In this document: positions 12,118-25,193 of the stretch, in pieces | How positions within the stretch are numbered: the first letter of the stretch is position 1 | How the letters are laid out: each line of letters starts with the position of its first letter | Origin: Nymphalis io | Taxonomy: Eukaryota; Arthropoda; Insecta; Lepidoptera; Nymphalidae | DNA length: 64,000 nucleotides | Assembly: GCF_905147045.1 (NCBI RefSeq) | Contig: NC_065897.1 | Coordinates: forward strand, 6,215,001 to 6,279,000 | Direction: 5' to 3' | The notes under the pieces: model-generated | The model's database searches: none | The model's input: the letters and a program-made list of their open reading frames with translations, nothing else | Told to the model about the DNA's origin: nothing | Translations under genes and position numbers: made by a program

Positions 12118-12440
12118 TTGGTAGGGCTTTATACTGGTGGTAGGGCTTTTCACTGGCGGTAGGGCTTTGTGCAAGCTCGTCTGAGTAGGTACCACCCACT
12201 CATCAATATTATATCGCAAAGCATTACTTGGTATTGTTGTGTTCCGGTTTGAAGGGTGAGTGAGCTAGTGTAATTACAGGCATAAGGGACATAACATCTT
12301 AGTTCCCAAGGTTGGTGGCGCATTGGCGATGTAAGCGATGGTTAACATGGTATAATGCCAATGTCTATGGGCGTTGGTGACCACTTACAATCAGGTGGCC
12401 CATATGCTCGTCCCCCTACCTATACTATGAAAAAAAAAAA
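12118..12440 (+). mobile_element. SINE family A copy A2 with a triplicated 5' tip
   Basis: This is a near-complete sense-strand copy running from TGGCGGTAGGGCTTTGTGC through CCGGTTTGAAGGGTGAGTGA and GGTGGCCCATATGCTCGTCC to a poly-A end at 12430-12440. The 5' tip is repeated about three times (12118-12134, 12135-12153, 12154-12172), each with GGTAGGGCTTT. Confidence 0.9.
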
Positions 12441-15400
12441 TTAAATATGTCTTTGTTTGAAAATGTTTGAATTTATAATTTAATTCGCTTCGCTTTTTTC
12501 TCATTCCCCCAAGTCTAGTAACACCGAGTCAGCCGTTCGACTCAATACATCGACAAATGTCACAGCCGCTGCGTGACACTTATGTAAATATTTAAATACG
12601 ATCCAGTACAAGCTATGAATATTTTAAACTCTAAGTAAACCACTCGGCTTTCTACATCCCCAAGATTACCACACATCAATAAAACAAAATATTGCATTAT
12701 ACCGAACGTAATAAGATTCAAAGTCTATTAAAATGACCGCGCAGTTTAAGTTGGCTTTTCTTTATATCTATGCATAAAATGATTTGGTAAGTGTTGGCAA
12801 ATTGGGGATCGATATTAAAGTGACGAGTTATGCTGATTGGATTTTTTCGAGTGGCTTCGAGGGGATGGTGAATAATTGAGTGCGATTTACTTTTATGAGT
12901 TTTCAACAATTTTAAAATGTATTTATACGAATCATTTTTAATCGAAGTTGTTTAATTTCGTTTCAGATTATAATAATAAAACAAATTAAGAATATTTTTT
13001 GTGTATTGATTTCGTATTCTTTTAAAATCAAACTTACAGAATAGAATTATATTGTGAATTAAAAAGTTCCAATAATGTTTTATTATTGTGAATATATTTT
13101 AAAGCAATTATTTTTTAGAACAATATTGCTATATAAATTCAAAAGGCGCTTTAATAGCTTAAAAAGAGAAGCCACGATTGATAATGAAAACGAAACCAAG
13201 TATTCAAGGGCCCGTCCGTGACGATATCAATTGATCACGCAGACTTCAGAGATTGCTCTCAGTGAGTCCGTTCAATCTACTCAGTAGTCGAGTGGCTCTC
13301 ACCTATCTTTCCGGTTCCAATCTTTTGTCTGGCACACTTTGAGTTGCGACACTTGAGGACGGAGAACGTCTTTGTTACATAGTCGTGATAAGTGATCGGA
13401 GACGGTTATTTTAAAGATAAATGTAATCTCATACATTCATTTTAGTCATTCAATAAATGCTTAAGGCGTATGTTACAAATTTATATGGATTGAAAATATT
13501 ATTTTTTATTTAAAATTATAATATAGTATAGTAATACAGTTCTCCGATTACTCATGATAGAGTAAATTAAAATACTAATTTAGTAAACTTAAATTATGTT
13601 CTCAATTAAACGATTACGGTGTCAGTAATTTATTTTATTTCTTTTACTATTTATCAAAGCAAAATTACACCTACTACCTACTACGAGATAATTATGCCAC
13701 AGCTATTTCTAAAAATATCGATATTAAAATTTACGATAGTCTGTGGAATAAAAATATGCAATTCCAGCCAAAGTGAAACGTAGATAATGATTCTTTAAAA
13801 AGCCACTATCCCAGGTGGTGACTATGACAATATAAAGTATGCAATGTGGGTGATCGCCATCGTCCCTATTAGATATTATTTTCGAAATAAAAAAAATTGC
13901 ATTTAAAATACCGAAATATTTACTATCCTAAATAATATTACGATTTTTCATGTTGTATTTTACTTACTTTTATTCACTTAATTTTTCCCATACATTTAAT
14001 AAATATGTGTCGGATCAGTTTGGGTAGGATTTTTTTTCTTAATTATCAGTTTGTTACTAAATTCACTGTTTTATATCAAAACAGGTTAAAATATTATTTT
14101 TGTAAATACATTTTATTGTATGATTAAAATTCTAGCATTATGAACTTGATAGGTTATTTTGTCACAACAGTTACTAATTATATACTAAAATTAATAGTCA
14201 TAGATTAAAAACTTAATTTCAATGACATGTAATAGAAGATCGGTCGGGCGAATGGCATTGATCATAATATCGGCGGAGGCTTACGGAGTGATAAATGGAC
14301 GGCCGCAGCATCACTGGCATGATGCCGCCGCCATATTTAAATCGCGCCTGTCACATTCGCGTAACGCAGGGGAAAAATATATTAGCTGCTAGATATATTT
14401 GGTGTTTATGAAAGTATAATTGAACTTTGGCTTGGTTCTATGTATATAAATTACAAATTTTACCTTAGAGTTAACATTTCAATATTATATTGTTAAATTA
14501 TTTTCGTTTGAGTAAATTATACGTTTGGTAAGTATGCTTTTGTTTTGTTTACAGATATTGTATTCATAATAACACGGTATTATTTTAACTATTAATGTAT
14601 AAAAATAAAAATTATAGCAATAATTTGAAAAGGTTGTGAATGTCGCCTGTTTTATCAAAGTCAATGAAGCAGATAGGAAATTAAAAATCATCAATCAAAC
14701 TAAAAAAATACAAAAGCCCCGTTTCCCATTGTCGCCGATATGTTTGCGCAAAAACGACTTTGTCGCATCACAGACAAAGTAATAAAAAATCTAAACGTGA
14801 ATATAGTTATCTAGAAGATACTCAAAGAAATACTAATTATTATTGGATAATTTAATTAATTCTTTTGACTATGATTGGCTGACGAGTTTATATTTCAGCG
14901 AGGAACACATAAAACAAGTAAACTACGATGATTCAAAAGTAAACAATGTATATAAGATACATGAAAAATAATTATCAAGCATACAAAAAAGTTGCACATA
15001 CCCAAATTCGTCTTCTTAGGAGTACATTTGTTCTAAGAAGAACAATAGAGAATTATTTGGTCCCTTTGCTTGGCCGTCCTGTCTCTTCTTGCAGCTCTAC
15101 GTATCGAAACCGTGAGCCAGGGGCTTTGTGATAGGACGCGTAATACTCTCACAATTGGTTATTGCGTTGCAATGACTGTGCGGTTTACGCGACCACCATG
15201 GGTTTTTCCGAACTAAGTGGAAAATGTGACTTTTATATAATAACCGACGTTATTTTTAAATTTCGTAAAAATTGTATAATTTCTACGATGAGGTCAAGAG
15301 TTGAGATTTTTTTTTTGTGTTATATATCTTATCTAATTAGATCTGTTTTATTTTTATACGTAGTACACTAAAATGCTATACAGTGGCTTTAGTCATGATC

Positions 15401-18172
15401 ACACAAATATAAAAACCATAAAGCTTTATTTTTGTGTTTATGTTTTTAACTATTAAATAAGAGAAATAAATAAATCATTATAGTCAAAATAGATCACTTT
15501 AAATGTACACAAACTGGATATTGATTGTAAACTGTTTTCCTAAATTTGACTAATATTACCTGGGATCGTTTGGTCAAAATATATTTTCATTGTAACTGAC
15601 CTTAAAATTATGATTTAAAATATAAACAAAATCTATAAACACCTGTTTTTTACAAAAATATTAGAATTACGATTGATAGAAAATTAAAATACCTGGCGTT
15701 TTCAATTTTCTTTTTTGGTTTTTAAAATTTACTACTTATGTATTAAAGTAATACACAAAACCAAAATATATATCATATTTCTATTTGCTTATTATTATTC
15801 AAGTAAATTCAAAGTATTCAAAAAGAACGCATGTGTTATCGAGAAGGCGATTTTATTTATAAATAGGTTATATAATTTAATACAATGCAGTGAAAATGTG
15901 CATAATTCTATTTTTTACTTTAGAATGAAACAGTTTTCAATGTGCGTCATCGCGACGAAACTCTTTCAGCGGGAAGGGTTCGCAATCCTCAATGATTCAA
16001 CACTTTCCATTGAAAACTTTATTCCAAGATTGCTCCGTTGTATAAATGTAATAAGCTTTGCAGACGAGATTAGACCCCAAATTTCACTCAGGCATTAATG
16101 ACATTTTCAGTTGGCACGCGAGGGATTTTGTTGCTTGTTGGCATACTGACAATGATTTTGAAAGTCATTTCGTTAAGTTTTGACATTAGCTTTTGAATAA
16201 ATCAATTATGAAATAAATGGCCTGTTAAAATTTAACACCCACATAAATTTTACTTACAAATAAATGTGCACTAAATGCCTACGTCGTATATGTAAACAAA
16301 AATATTTCCTTAACTTAAATTAATAAAACATCTATATTTAATATATAAATTGCAAAAAATTGCAAATAAATATTTATTTAAATAGAATCCAAGTTGTCAC
16401 AAAGACCAGTCGCAGCACAAAAATGATTCCTGCGATCCATCGAAACTCATTCGCGTTGTATATCGTTCGTGCATGAAATTTACATGGAATTTTGTACTTG
16501 TAATAAAGAATGATGAATTGGGCTCGCATTGGTAATTACGGACAGAGCGGGCGCACCGATATTAAATTGCAAAATTCAATAATTTTGTTATTTTACTTTT
16601 TGCAACAAAATAAGGTTGATGGAGTTACGACTAAGGCTTTGTTGACTGTGCCCATTCTGATATGTTGCTTATATTTTAAAAGTTAAACGATGTGGTTGTC
16701 CTATTCTTTTTAACTTATTCAGCATATAACAAAATACAAGTTATCGGATTTATATATTATATAGATTTGAGTATGATATGATATCTTTTAACCGAAAATC
16801 AATTATTTTTTTAAGCTTTTGCATTTTCCTTGATTTTTAATTAACAACATTATATTAATAGAAGATAATCTACTATATATGTAATACAGACCAAGGATAT
16901 ATAAAGCGTGAAATTCTTATCGAATATTAGCTTCATTTTGGAATGTTTTTTACTAAGTATGCCGCGAATTATCGTATTTATACCATCACTAATTACGACA
17001 TAATTAACACACTACTAATGCTTATAATTACGTATAATACAAATAAATTAAAAAGTCTTAACAAGAGTTAAGAGCTAAGCTAAAATAAATAAAAGCTAAA
17101 GTTATAAGCTAAATATTGTATAGTTTGTACATTATTGATTAGTTCTAGTGTCTGTGACATAATAAACATATATAACATGTAAATATTACTTTATATTAGT
17201 TTAATGTATGGGTATTGTACATATATGGATAATGGTTTTGTGGACGTAATTGGTTTTCATTCTCGCGTTGATTTACCGCGCAGCTTTGAGGCATGGATGT
17301 TTGTCACGACACAATTTTTGCCAACACGATTACCGAATCGTGTTAAAAAAAAAGTTACTCAGCTTATCTGGAGGGTTTTCTTTCTTTCACAATAAGGTTT
17401 CCTTTGAATGTAAACGTATTTTTATATCAAATTATTCGAACGTGAATTAATCTACGAGAACCGACATTCTTATCAAAACGTTATTCTTATGTACGTATTA
17501 TAAGTATGTATATTTGAATAAAAAATATTCATCAATTATAGTTTTCTAAAAGGTTAATTAAAAAAATATAATTGATGTAATCGTTTTATGTTTTTTTTTC
17601 TTATTTATAATTAATATCTACCTGGACTCTTATAATTCTTGTGATAGTATCTATGATGTATGTAATATAATACACGATGACATTTAGAATGATCTTTCAA
17701 GACAATTTACATTTTATAATAACAGTTACATACATATTTTTTCTAAATTATCATACAAGAAAATATAAAAGCCTGATATTATAACGATTGATTCTATTAT
17801 TTATATAAAAAACCGTTTCGATACTTATATTAATTTTTTTTGTGAGATAGAAACTCACAAAACAAAAGAAAACTTAAAATATTTGACGTTTAAATATCTG
17901 ATATCTGATAAATATTAGAATTGTCTAATATAAAAAAGTTTAATTCCTATTTTTATAAAATCAAACAGTAAATTATAATACTAAGTCATTATAACTACTT
18001 CACATTCAATATATTTAAATTATAAATAATATATTATCAACTAAATTGGTCACGCAACAAATATGATGACTGAACATAATTTTTTAAAACATAAAATAGG
18101 TATCTAAGATGGAAAATAGGTAGCAAGTCACCACAATTCACATAGACTTTGAAACACACTAATATTAAGTAA
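12441..18172. other. intergenic, no gene recognised
   Basis: This is long AT-rich non-coding DNA. Two patches are visibly less AT-rich and non-repetitive: 13200-13420, with two TCAGT initiator-like words, and 14225-14370, with CpG and GCCGCCGCC. Open frames such as the one at 15715-16098 (127 aa) have no recognisable domain, an AT-driven composition and no start context, so I do not call them genes. Confidence 0.6.
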
Positions 18173-18253
18173 GGCTTTTTTGCGGGAGAATATGTGAATT
18201 GAGGGTGGTACCTATGGATACTAAATGGGCTTTTACAAAGCTATACCACCAAG
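18173..18253 (-). mobile_element. SINE family A fragment
   Basis: A short minus-oriented end fragment (GAGGGTGGTACCTATGG and TTTTACAAAGCTATACCACC) lies about 33 bp from the plus-oriented copy at 18286, so the two form an inverted pair. Confidence 0.7.
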
Positions 18254-18285
18254 TAGATTAGATTTTAAAAGATTTACAAGATTTT

Positions 18286-18562
18286 ACTGGTGGCAGAGCT
18301 TTGTGCAAGTTCATCTGGGTAGGTAACACCCACTAATCAGATATTCTACCGCAAAACAGCATTACTTGGTATTGTTGTGTTCCGGTTTGAAGGGTGAGTT
18401 AGCCAGTGTAATTACATGCACAAGGGATATAACATCTTAGTTCCCAAGATTGGTGGCGCATTGGTGATGTAAGCGATGGTTAACATTTCTTACAATGCCA
18501 ATGTCTATGGGCGTTGGTGACCACTCAGGTGGCCCATTTGCTCGTCCATTCTATAAAAAAAA
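18286..18562 (+). mobile_element. SINE family A copy A3
   Basis: This is a good sense-strand copy from ACTGGTGGCAGAGCTTTGTG to CTCGTCCATTCTATAAAAAA. It has lost a few bases near GACCACTCAGG (the TTACCAT present in other copies is missing) and part of the GCCTTCC end. Confidence 0.9.
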
Positions 18563-19836
18563 CATTGATTGATTAATCATTCATTGAAGGTCAAACAAGA
18601 CTGTACTGTATAAACACTGCAAAGTAATCAATATTAATAACAATTGGCACCAGTAGACATTTGTTTTTATTCTATTACACTCCGTGTTTTGGGATTCAAT
18701 ATAGAAAAAATACCAAATCTTTATTTAAGTCAAAATATAGCGAAAATAAATATGTAACTGCTTATATTATTTACTTTAAATACAAACACACGTAAAGTTA
18801 TGAAATAAATTGACACGTTATTTTATTTAAAAAACGATTAGGCTATAAGTTTATCGGTAACCTAGTTAGAAAGGGTATCTCAGGTTTTAAAATAATCAGT
18901 TCCCTCCTAATTCTTAATTTACTGCCTCGATGGTGGCAACTTCGTAATATGATTGAAGCAGCCGGCGGCTAAACTTGCTGGACCATGTACGGTGGCTATG
19001 TGTGTGTTTTCACATACTATATTTACTTAGGTGATATTTTTATTACTGTTATAAAAATACTTATTGGTTTGGAGTCTACTACCACTTACCATCAAGGAAT
19101 GCAAATGACTGTCATTTTCCTTCCCGGCAAATATATAAAAAAAGTACAATTCCTTATCTTTAGTTAATAATTACATAATCAATTTGTTTTTGTTATATCT
19201 ATGAACTATTAATACCAAGGCAATAACTTCAATTTAAGCATGTACATATCGGTAATGAAAATGAAGCGAAAACATAGTACCTTCCTGAATGATAGCGATC
19301 TTTAATATCGTATGAGTGGGTGAAATGTGGAAATTAGAGGCTAACGGAAGGCGCGCCCAAAGGGTTAGTGACTACGATTGAATCCCAGATTTTGTAGATT
19401 CACTTTCGTAGTTCGAGGGGTTAGTTATATAACGATATCTTGAATTATTTAATTAAAATAAATTTTGATATTAATGTAGTAAAATGCTTTTAGCATTTTA
19501 TTTATCGGCGAAAATATATTAAGTAATTATTACAATATAGTGAGAGATAAATTAGTCGGTTCCGGCGCTTTTCAGCTAATCAGATAAAAGGATTTTTTTT
19601 TTGATAATAAGCAAGCAGATGGGAAATATACAAGCATTTCCACTGTGAACGAAACGACGACAACTGATCTTTGAACCAGAAATGCACGAACATTTCTACT
19701 GAAAAGTCGAAATATCGCGCATAAATCTTGAATGGATCACTCACCACAGGGAACCAAGCTTTTTATAAAATAGAAAAATAATGGTATTATTTAATTGTTT
19801 TTTTAAACAATATTTGTGCGGTATTCCATATTCCAT

Positions 19837-19868
19837 ATCCAAACGGTATAATAATATACCGTTTGGAT
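19837..19868. repeat. perfect inverted repeat, 14-bp arms, 4-nt spacer
   Basis: The arms are ATCCAAACGGTATA and TATACCGTTTGGAT with spacer ATAA. It lies in AT-rich DNA with no element around it. Confidence 0.95.
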
Positions 19869-20128
19869 TATTTTATCACAAATAAAAATTGTCGATTACA
19901 CTAAGCCATATTGGATTTGAACATAATAAATCATGTTTAAAAATATTTAATTTTGGCATTAAAAAAAGAGATTTGTGTGATAACATTTGTTACCATGATG
20001 TTGCTACATGCTATTATCGCTTGGCTCAATATTGATTATATTTAAATATTTATTAGTATATACTTTAAAAATACTTTAAAAAGTTATGGTGCAAGCGTCA
20101 TATTTGCTAGTGTTGAGTTAGCTGGTAT

Positions 20129-20508
20129 TAGTAAGTAATAATAGTAAAGTCCTCCAGACCGATTTTGGCCACGGCGGCCAATCTCAAGTGTGATTAGCCA
20201 ACTACGCAGGAGATATTATAGTGCATAAGTGTGTGCGCAAACACAGTTGCACTCTCTCTTCCCTAACTCTCATAATCCGATGGGACGAAAATCCGACACG
20301 ACAGGAAAGAGTTGAGGCGCAGGACCAACGGCTTTACATGCTTTCCGAGGCACGGGAGTGTACACACTTCCAACTTTTAGACTCCGGGCTGCTACTGAGA
20401 ATTTTCTGACAGAAAAACCCAATAACTTTTTTTATTGGCCCGACCTGGGAATTGAACCCAGGACATCAAGATCTGCGACCTTACATCAAGCCAATAGACC
20501 AACGAGGC
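20129..20508 (-). mobile_element. SINE family C copy C2 with 9-bp TSD
   Basis: This is a full-length minus-strand copy. The head reads GCCTCGTTGGTCTATTGG, with a B-box-like GGGTTCAATTCCC. The body matches 36227-36591 throughout, and the 3' end is (TAATA)-like. AGCTGGTAT occurs on both sides (20120-20128 and 20509-20517). A 62-aa open frame inside it is not a gene. Confidence 0.9.
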
Positions 20509-20929
20509 AGCTGGTATAATATCAAGTTATTGTCATGACTATATATAACAATTAACGTATAGTCTGAATTAAAAATTCGTTATATCATGTGAGGCGCACT
20601 GAGAAACGATTGTGATGTTAAGTTTTAACGTCTGCCAGTCGGTACGTGCGAAGTGATATTACATCAAAAACCGCATTGTGATGTTTGCGGCAAAGGCAAG
20701 GCAAGGTTTGCTGGGGTATGTCCCACTAAGTATATCTGAACTAGTGTAAAATTCAACAATAACAGCATAAACAAGTAATACAGTTTTTACCAAACCGATT
20801 GGAAAATTACGAAAATCTATAATGTAATTTTTCATTACAAATCATATCAAGTCGTTGCATTTCAAGTTCTTCATTTGATCAACCCTTTTAAAGTGTATTT
20901 TTTTATCTCAACAAGAAGTATGAAGAAGA

Positions 20930-20975
20930 TTATATATCATTGATGATTATATAATGATATATGAATGATTATATA
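20930..20975. repeat. short imperfect tandem of a GATTATATATCATT-type unit
   Basis: Three variants of ATGATTATATATCATT follow each other, giving overlapping direct and inverted repetition. This is AT-rich slippage. Confidence 0.7.
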
Positions 20976-21691
20976 TCATTTTGGGGATAGATAAACACAG
21001 GGAGGTCTCTCTAACGGCATATTATTATGTTCCGATTGGTTTAGAAAATCTGTTTCTTTTTAAAATTAAATTAAAGGAAACCTACTTACTACTTTACGAC
21101 GAAGGGTACTTAACGTTATGAATGTATATATAATATATTCTAAGAGCAGCTAAAATATTTCTAATTGTGTTAAAGTATTGTCGATATTCATTTGTTTGCT
21201 TTACCAAGACTATATATATAAATAGATCCCAAGGCCAGTCCTTAAAATAGCAAGTATTTATTTATGTAAATTATGTTGTTTCTTGAAAAGGCAAGTTAAC
21301 ACAGATTTATTTGTAGAGAGTAATTCGATATATCAGAATATTTAAGTTGCGATCCGAACGGGGAATTTGCTATTGAATTATAAAATTTGTACCTCGATTA
21401 TTTGTAAGTTAAATGTGTATATTAAAAATATGAAAAATTAACATCATATGAGGAATAATACGAATTTGTTACAATAAGTTTTAGATATGGTAAAATATTG
21501 GACGTCGAAAGTATTCAAAAACTTTACGCAGACTGAAGACTGTACCTAATTGGAAGACCTTTGCCTTTGAATATCATTTATAGCTAAATCAACATTATTT
21601 CATTAAAGTCACTATTGACTTAAATAAGTACTAATACATTTTATAAAAACCTTTTTAAAATTTACTGCGATCTACTACCAGACAGCGTCAA

Positions 21692-21840
21692 GTAAGCGAA
21701 TATGGCCCACTGGTTAGAACGCGTGAATTTTAACCGATGATTGCGGGTTTAAATCTAAGCAAGCACCACTGAATTTTTATGTGCTGAATTGGTGTTTGTA
21801 ATTCACCTCGTGGGTGAAATAGCAAAAGTAACAATGCGGC
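21692..21840 (+). mobile_element. SINE family B, head fragment B3
   Basis: ATGGCCCACTGGTTAGAACG, GCGTGAATTTTAACCGATGA, GCAAGCACCACTGAATTTTT and AATTCACCTCGTG match the head and early body. The tail is lost. Confidence 0.85.
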
Positions 21841-22339
21841 CAATTAATATTTTGATAATATGTTTTTGTAAATTATTGAGAGCTCTTTACATATTACTTA
21901 TAATATTATTATTATAATAAGCATTAATTGAAAAATATAGGAATATTTTATTATAATATCGTTTCGTACGTGAATATTTACAAACATATTAATAATAATA
22001 TAATTCGAAACAGGAACAACGATTACCTTATAGCTATGTGATAGTAGCATCAACTATCCCTTGAGGTATGAACCGGAACTGTCCGTAATCCCTCAGACAA
22101 AACTTCGAATTTATTACCGAAGTCAAATTTTAGTTAATAATTCCCGAAACATCATTAAACAGGATGCGGTTACATCTTCCGCAAGGTTCGGATCGGATAG
22201 GAAACTATAGTATGTAGCTATAGTCGACTAGCTTCCGGTCGCAACAGTCCGTTAAATAATGCTACTTAAGATAATTTCTCAAAGAAAACAAAAATGTCAC
22301 ATCAGTATAATCAGTTAACTCTGTTATATAATATCATGT

Positions 22340-22550
22340 AAGTAACATGGCCTAGTGATTAGGACACGAAAACTAAACCGACGATTACGGGTTCAAATCC
22401 AAATCAAAATTAAAAAACTGAGTTGGCTTCATTTGTTTTTATAAATCATTTCCAGTTCGGCAGTAAAGGAAAATACTGTACGACATATACAGTATTTTCC
22501 TGAAATTCTGCCACACGTATATCCGCCAATCCGCATTGGAATACAATGGT
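22340..22550 (+). mobile_element. SINE family B, old copy B4 rearranged by a palindrome
   Basis: The head ACATGGCCTAGTGATTAGGA and GGGTTCAAATCC is followed by a diverged body, GGCAGTAAAGGAAAATACTG, then CTGAAATTCTGCCACACG and GCCAATCCGCATTGGA. Where other copies have about 50 bp between AAGGAAAACAT and CTGAAATTCTG, this one has a perfect inverted repeat (22468-22480 with 22488-22500). Confidence 0.85.
22468..22500. repeat. perfect inverted repeat, 13-bp arms, 7-nt spacer, inside a SINE
   Basis: The arms are GGAAAATACTGTA and TACAGTATTTTCC with spacer CGACATA. The left arm resembles the normal family sequence; the right arm replaces it. Confidence 0.95.
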
Positions 22551-22899
22551 CAGGAAAATATTGTAAGCTTTTTATTTTAATAGATAACAATTTACGTACA
22601 CACTTTATTGAGTTTATTTTAAAATTTCTGTGGCATGCTTACGATAACTTTTTTTTATGTAAAACTACAACCTCCGGTCTGTGACTTTAAATTGCTCATA
22701 TTCATGCTTGCTTTAATGCTGATACTGTTTTTTAAATGACAAACATTTTATAATATTTAAGTAATTTAAGAAAAAAAGCTGTGTTTTTTAATAAGCAAGC
22801 TTGAAATGACTGTTATATGATTACGATTATGCTTAGTATTTATCAGTTTCAATTATCAATACGAAACTTAAATAAAAAATAATTCTAATTAAAAAAAAA

Positions 22900-22944
22900 T
22901 ATCTTGAGATTTTGATTGGACACCAAAATATAAATCTCAAGATA
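22900..22944. repeat. inverted repeat, 13-bp arms, 19-nt spacer
   Basis: The arms TATCTTGAGATTT and AAATCTCAAGATA are perfectly complementary. Confidence 0.9.
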
Positions 22945-25182
22945 GAAGAATAACCTACAAAAAAACGTATCACCTCGCTCTGTAGTATATGAGTGAAACA
23001 GCAAGTTTAATTATATGCGCACGTTGCGCGGTCCAAGTTGTGATTACATCCTCTATAACTTTGCAGCGCACTCGATACCTTTTGTGTTTGCGGGGCTGCC
23101 TTTGTAAGCCACCAACTGGTGCGTTTACACTGCACACACTATCTATCTAGAAATATCTATGACTTGTGAATAGTGCAACCAACTTTTGATAAACATTTAG
23201 TTTTTAATTCAAAAAACATTCTTAAACTTCATAATCATAAAATTCAGCTTATCTGAAAGAAAAATTATAAAAAAAGAGAAATGAATTTATAAATAATAAC
23301 TTACAATTGTCATTTATATCTTATCTTAAATAGTTTGTGATAAATAAGTTTTATTTATTTCACGTGTAGAGTAATATTTTTTATTTATTTTATAATTATT
23401 CTATTATTTTTCTTTTTAATATGACACATTATTATCGTCTGTAGAGTATATGTGTTTATAATCTAATAAATAAAATATATCTAATATTTAAATCACATTT
23501 CTCTATCCTATTAAAAATATATTAATTCGAGGTCATTTTAGACATTGGTTTTAAATGATGTGATTATTAGCTATTAAAAAAAACACAAAATGTCACACAA
23601 CCTTACCTATAAAATAACAGAGAGATACGAAAATCGTTGAAACAGAGCGTTACCGTAGCACATACGAACGACGACAAAATGCGGCGCTGAAGGCAAAAGC
23701 GATAATCTCTCTCGTCTCAGACCCGAGTTAGACACCTTCGTGAGTCTAACGAAGTTCTTATAATCCCACCTCCGGCGCCATCAACCCCGGTTGCCCCCCT
23801 GTAATCGAGTTATTGCCATGCATCTCATATCGTACGCATCTCTGTCTACTAATGACAAAGATGTATTGTGATTTTTGAGATGCAATCTGTATTTTGGATT
23901 TTCTGATATACTGATGATGATTTTGCTGATGTGTCAATTTAAAAAAAAACCCTGTTATATCTGAAAAATATATACAATTTAAATTAAAAAAACACATGAT
24001 TTTTTTTGTTTACTTTAATTGTTTACTCAATTTGCGATTATTTTAATGTATATTCGTCAATAAATATTTGAATGGAAGGTATATTATTGGAACTTACACA
24101 GTACTATTATATATAAAAATAATAAATAATAAAATAATAATTTTACTTTTATATATAAAAATATTTTTAAAATAATATAACATCTGTGAAGAAATATATA
24201 TAAATTAAAGTTACAACTCAATTGAAAAACTTAGTATTTTTTTAGTACATACAAAAACATATTAGTAGAAATATTTATTTTAAATTCAAATAAATAAAAT
24301 ATTTATAGATGAACTTTAATTTTTATTTTTCTACAGAAAGGCAAGACATTATAAAGATCTTCGTGATAAATATTTTTTATATCGAGCGTTAAGTTAGATT
24401 GATTGACGTTTGTTATAAAACTATGTATTAAAATAAGATGCATTTGCACGTAAAAATAATGTAGGTATATTCATAATGTTAATGAATATAAATTTTGCTG
24501 TCATTTAGTGTTTTTATGTCAATGTTGTATTATAATCCTTAGAGAGTAATTCTGAGTTTTAAAATGAAAAACAAAGTAATGACAGGAATTTATTATTATT
24601 TTTTAAATTAATTATTATTAAAGTCGCATGAGAATTGCACTTTAATGGTATAATTTGCTATGTTAATTAAAATTGTTCTAATGGCTTCAGGCATTTTACC
24701 TGATGTTTACATTAAAAAAATTTTTCTAAATAATTATATTGTTGAAACGAATAATGTTATTTTAAGGCGATATAATTGTGTCAGCGTATTTATAAGAACT
24801 TCGAATTATATAATGGACATATCTAAGGCAAAGTCAAAAAGACCATTCTTGTCAATGTTTTTCTCCGACTTGGCCCCGGCGTCCATTTTAAAGGAAAAAT
24901 TAGACGAATGCGTAGAACATATTATACTGTATAAGTGCGAAGTACCAACGATTTTACGTGCTTAAGGAGGCAGAGAAGTGTAAACAATGACAACTTTTGA
25001 ACTGCTACTGAGTTTCTCTACACTGAAATCCAATAATCCCTTGACAGAGGCAGCCGATAAGAGCAAATTCTTAGAAGTAATGTTGAGTATCAAACAAAAA
25101 AGATATTTATACAAAATTTCAAACTTTAAGCGTCACTCATCGATACGTTGTGTTTATTTGATTTTACAAATGTTATACGGGG
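22945..25182. other. intergenic with a GC-balanced patch at 23620-23860
   Basis: This is mostly AT-rich non-coding DNA. The patch 23620-23860 is rich in CpG (CGAACGACGACAAAATGCGG, ACCTCCGGCGCCATCAACCC) and matches none of the repeat families. It is a candidate regulatory island. The open frames at 24660 and 24987 have no recognisable domain, and the second runs into a SINE. Confidence 0.5.
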
Positions 25183-25193
25183 TAGTAATTTAC

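Noticed and set aside
15715..16098. 127-aa plus-strand open frame
   Set aside because: It is the longest non-transposon frame outside dac, but it is rich in AT-codon residues, has no domain, shows no flanking splice or promoter logic and resembles nothing known.
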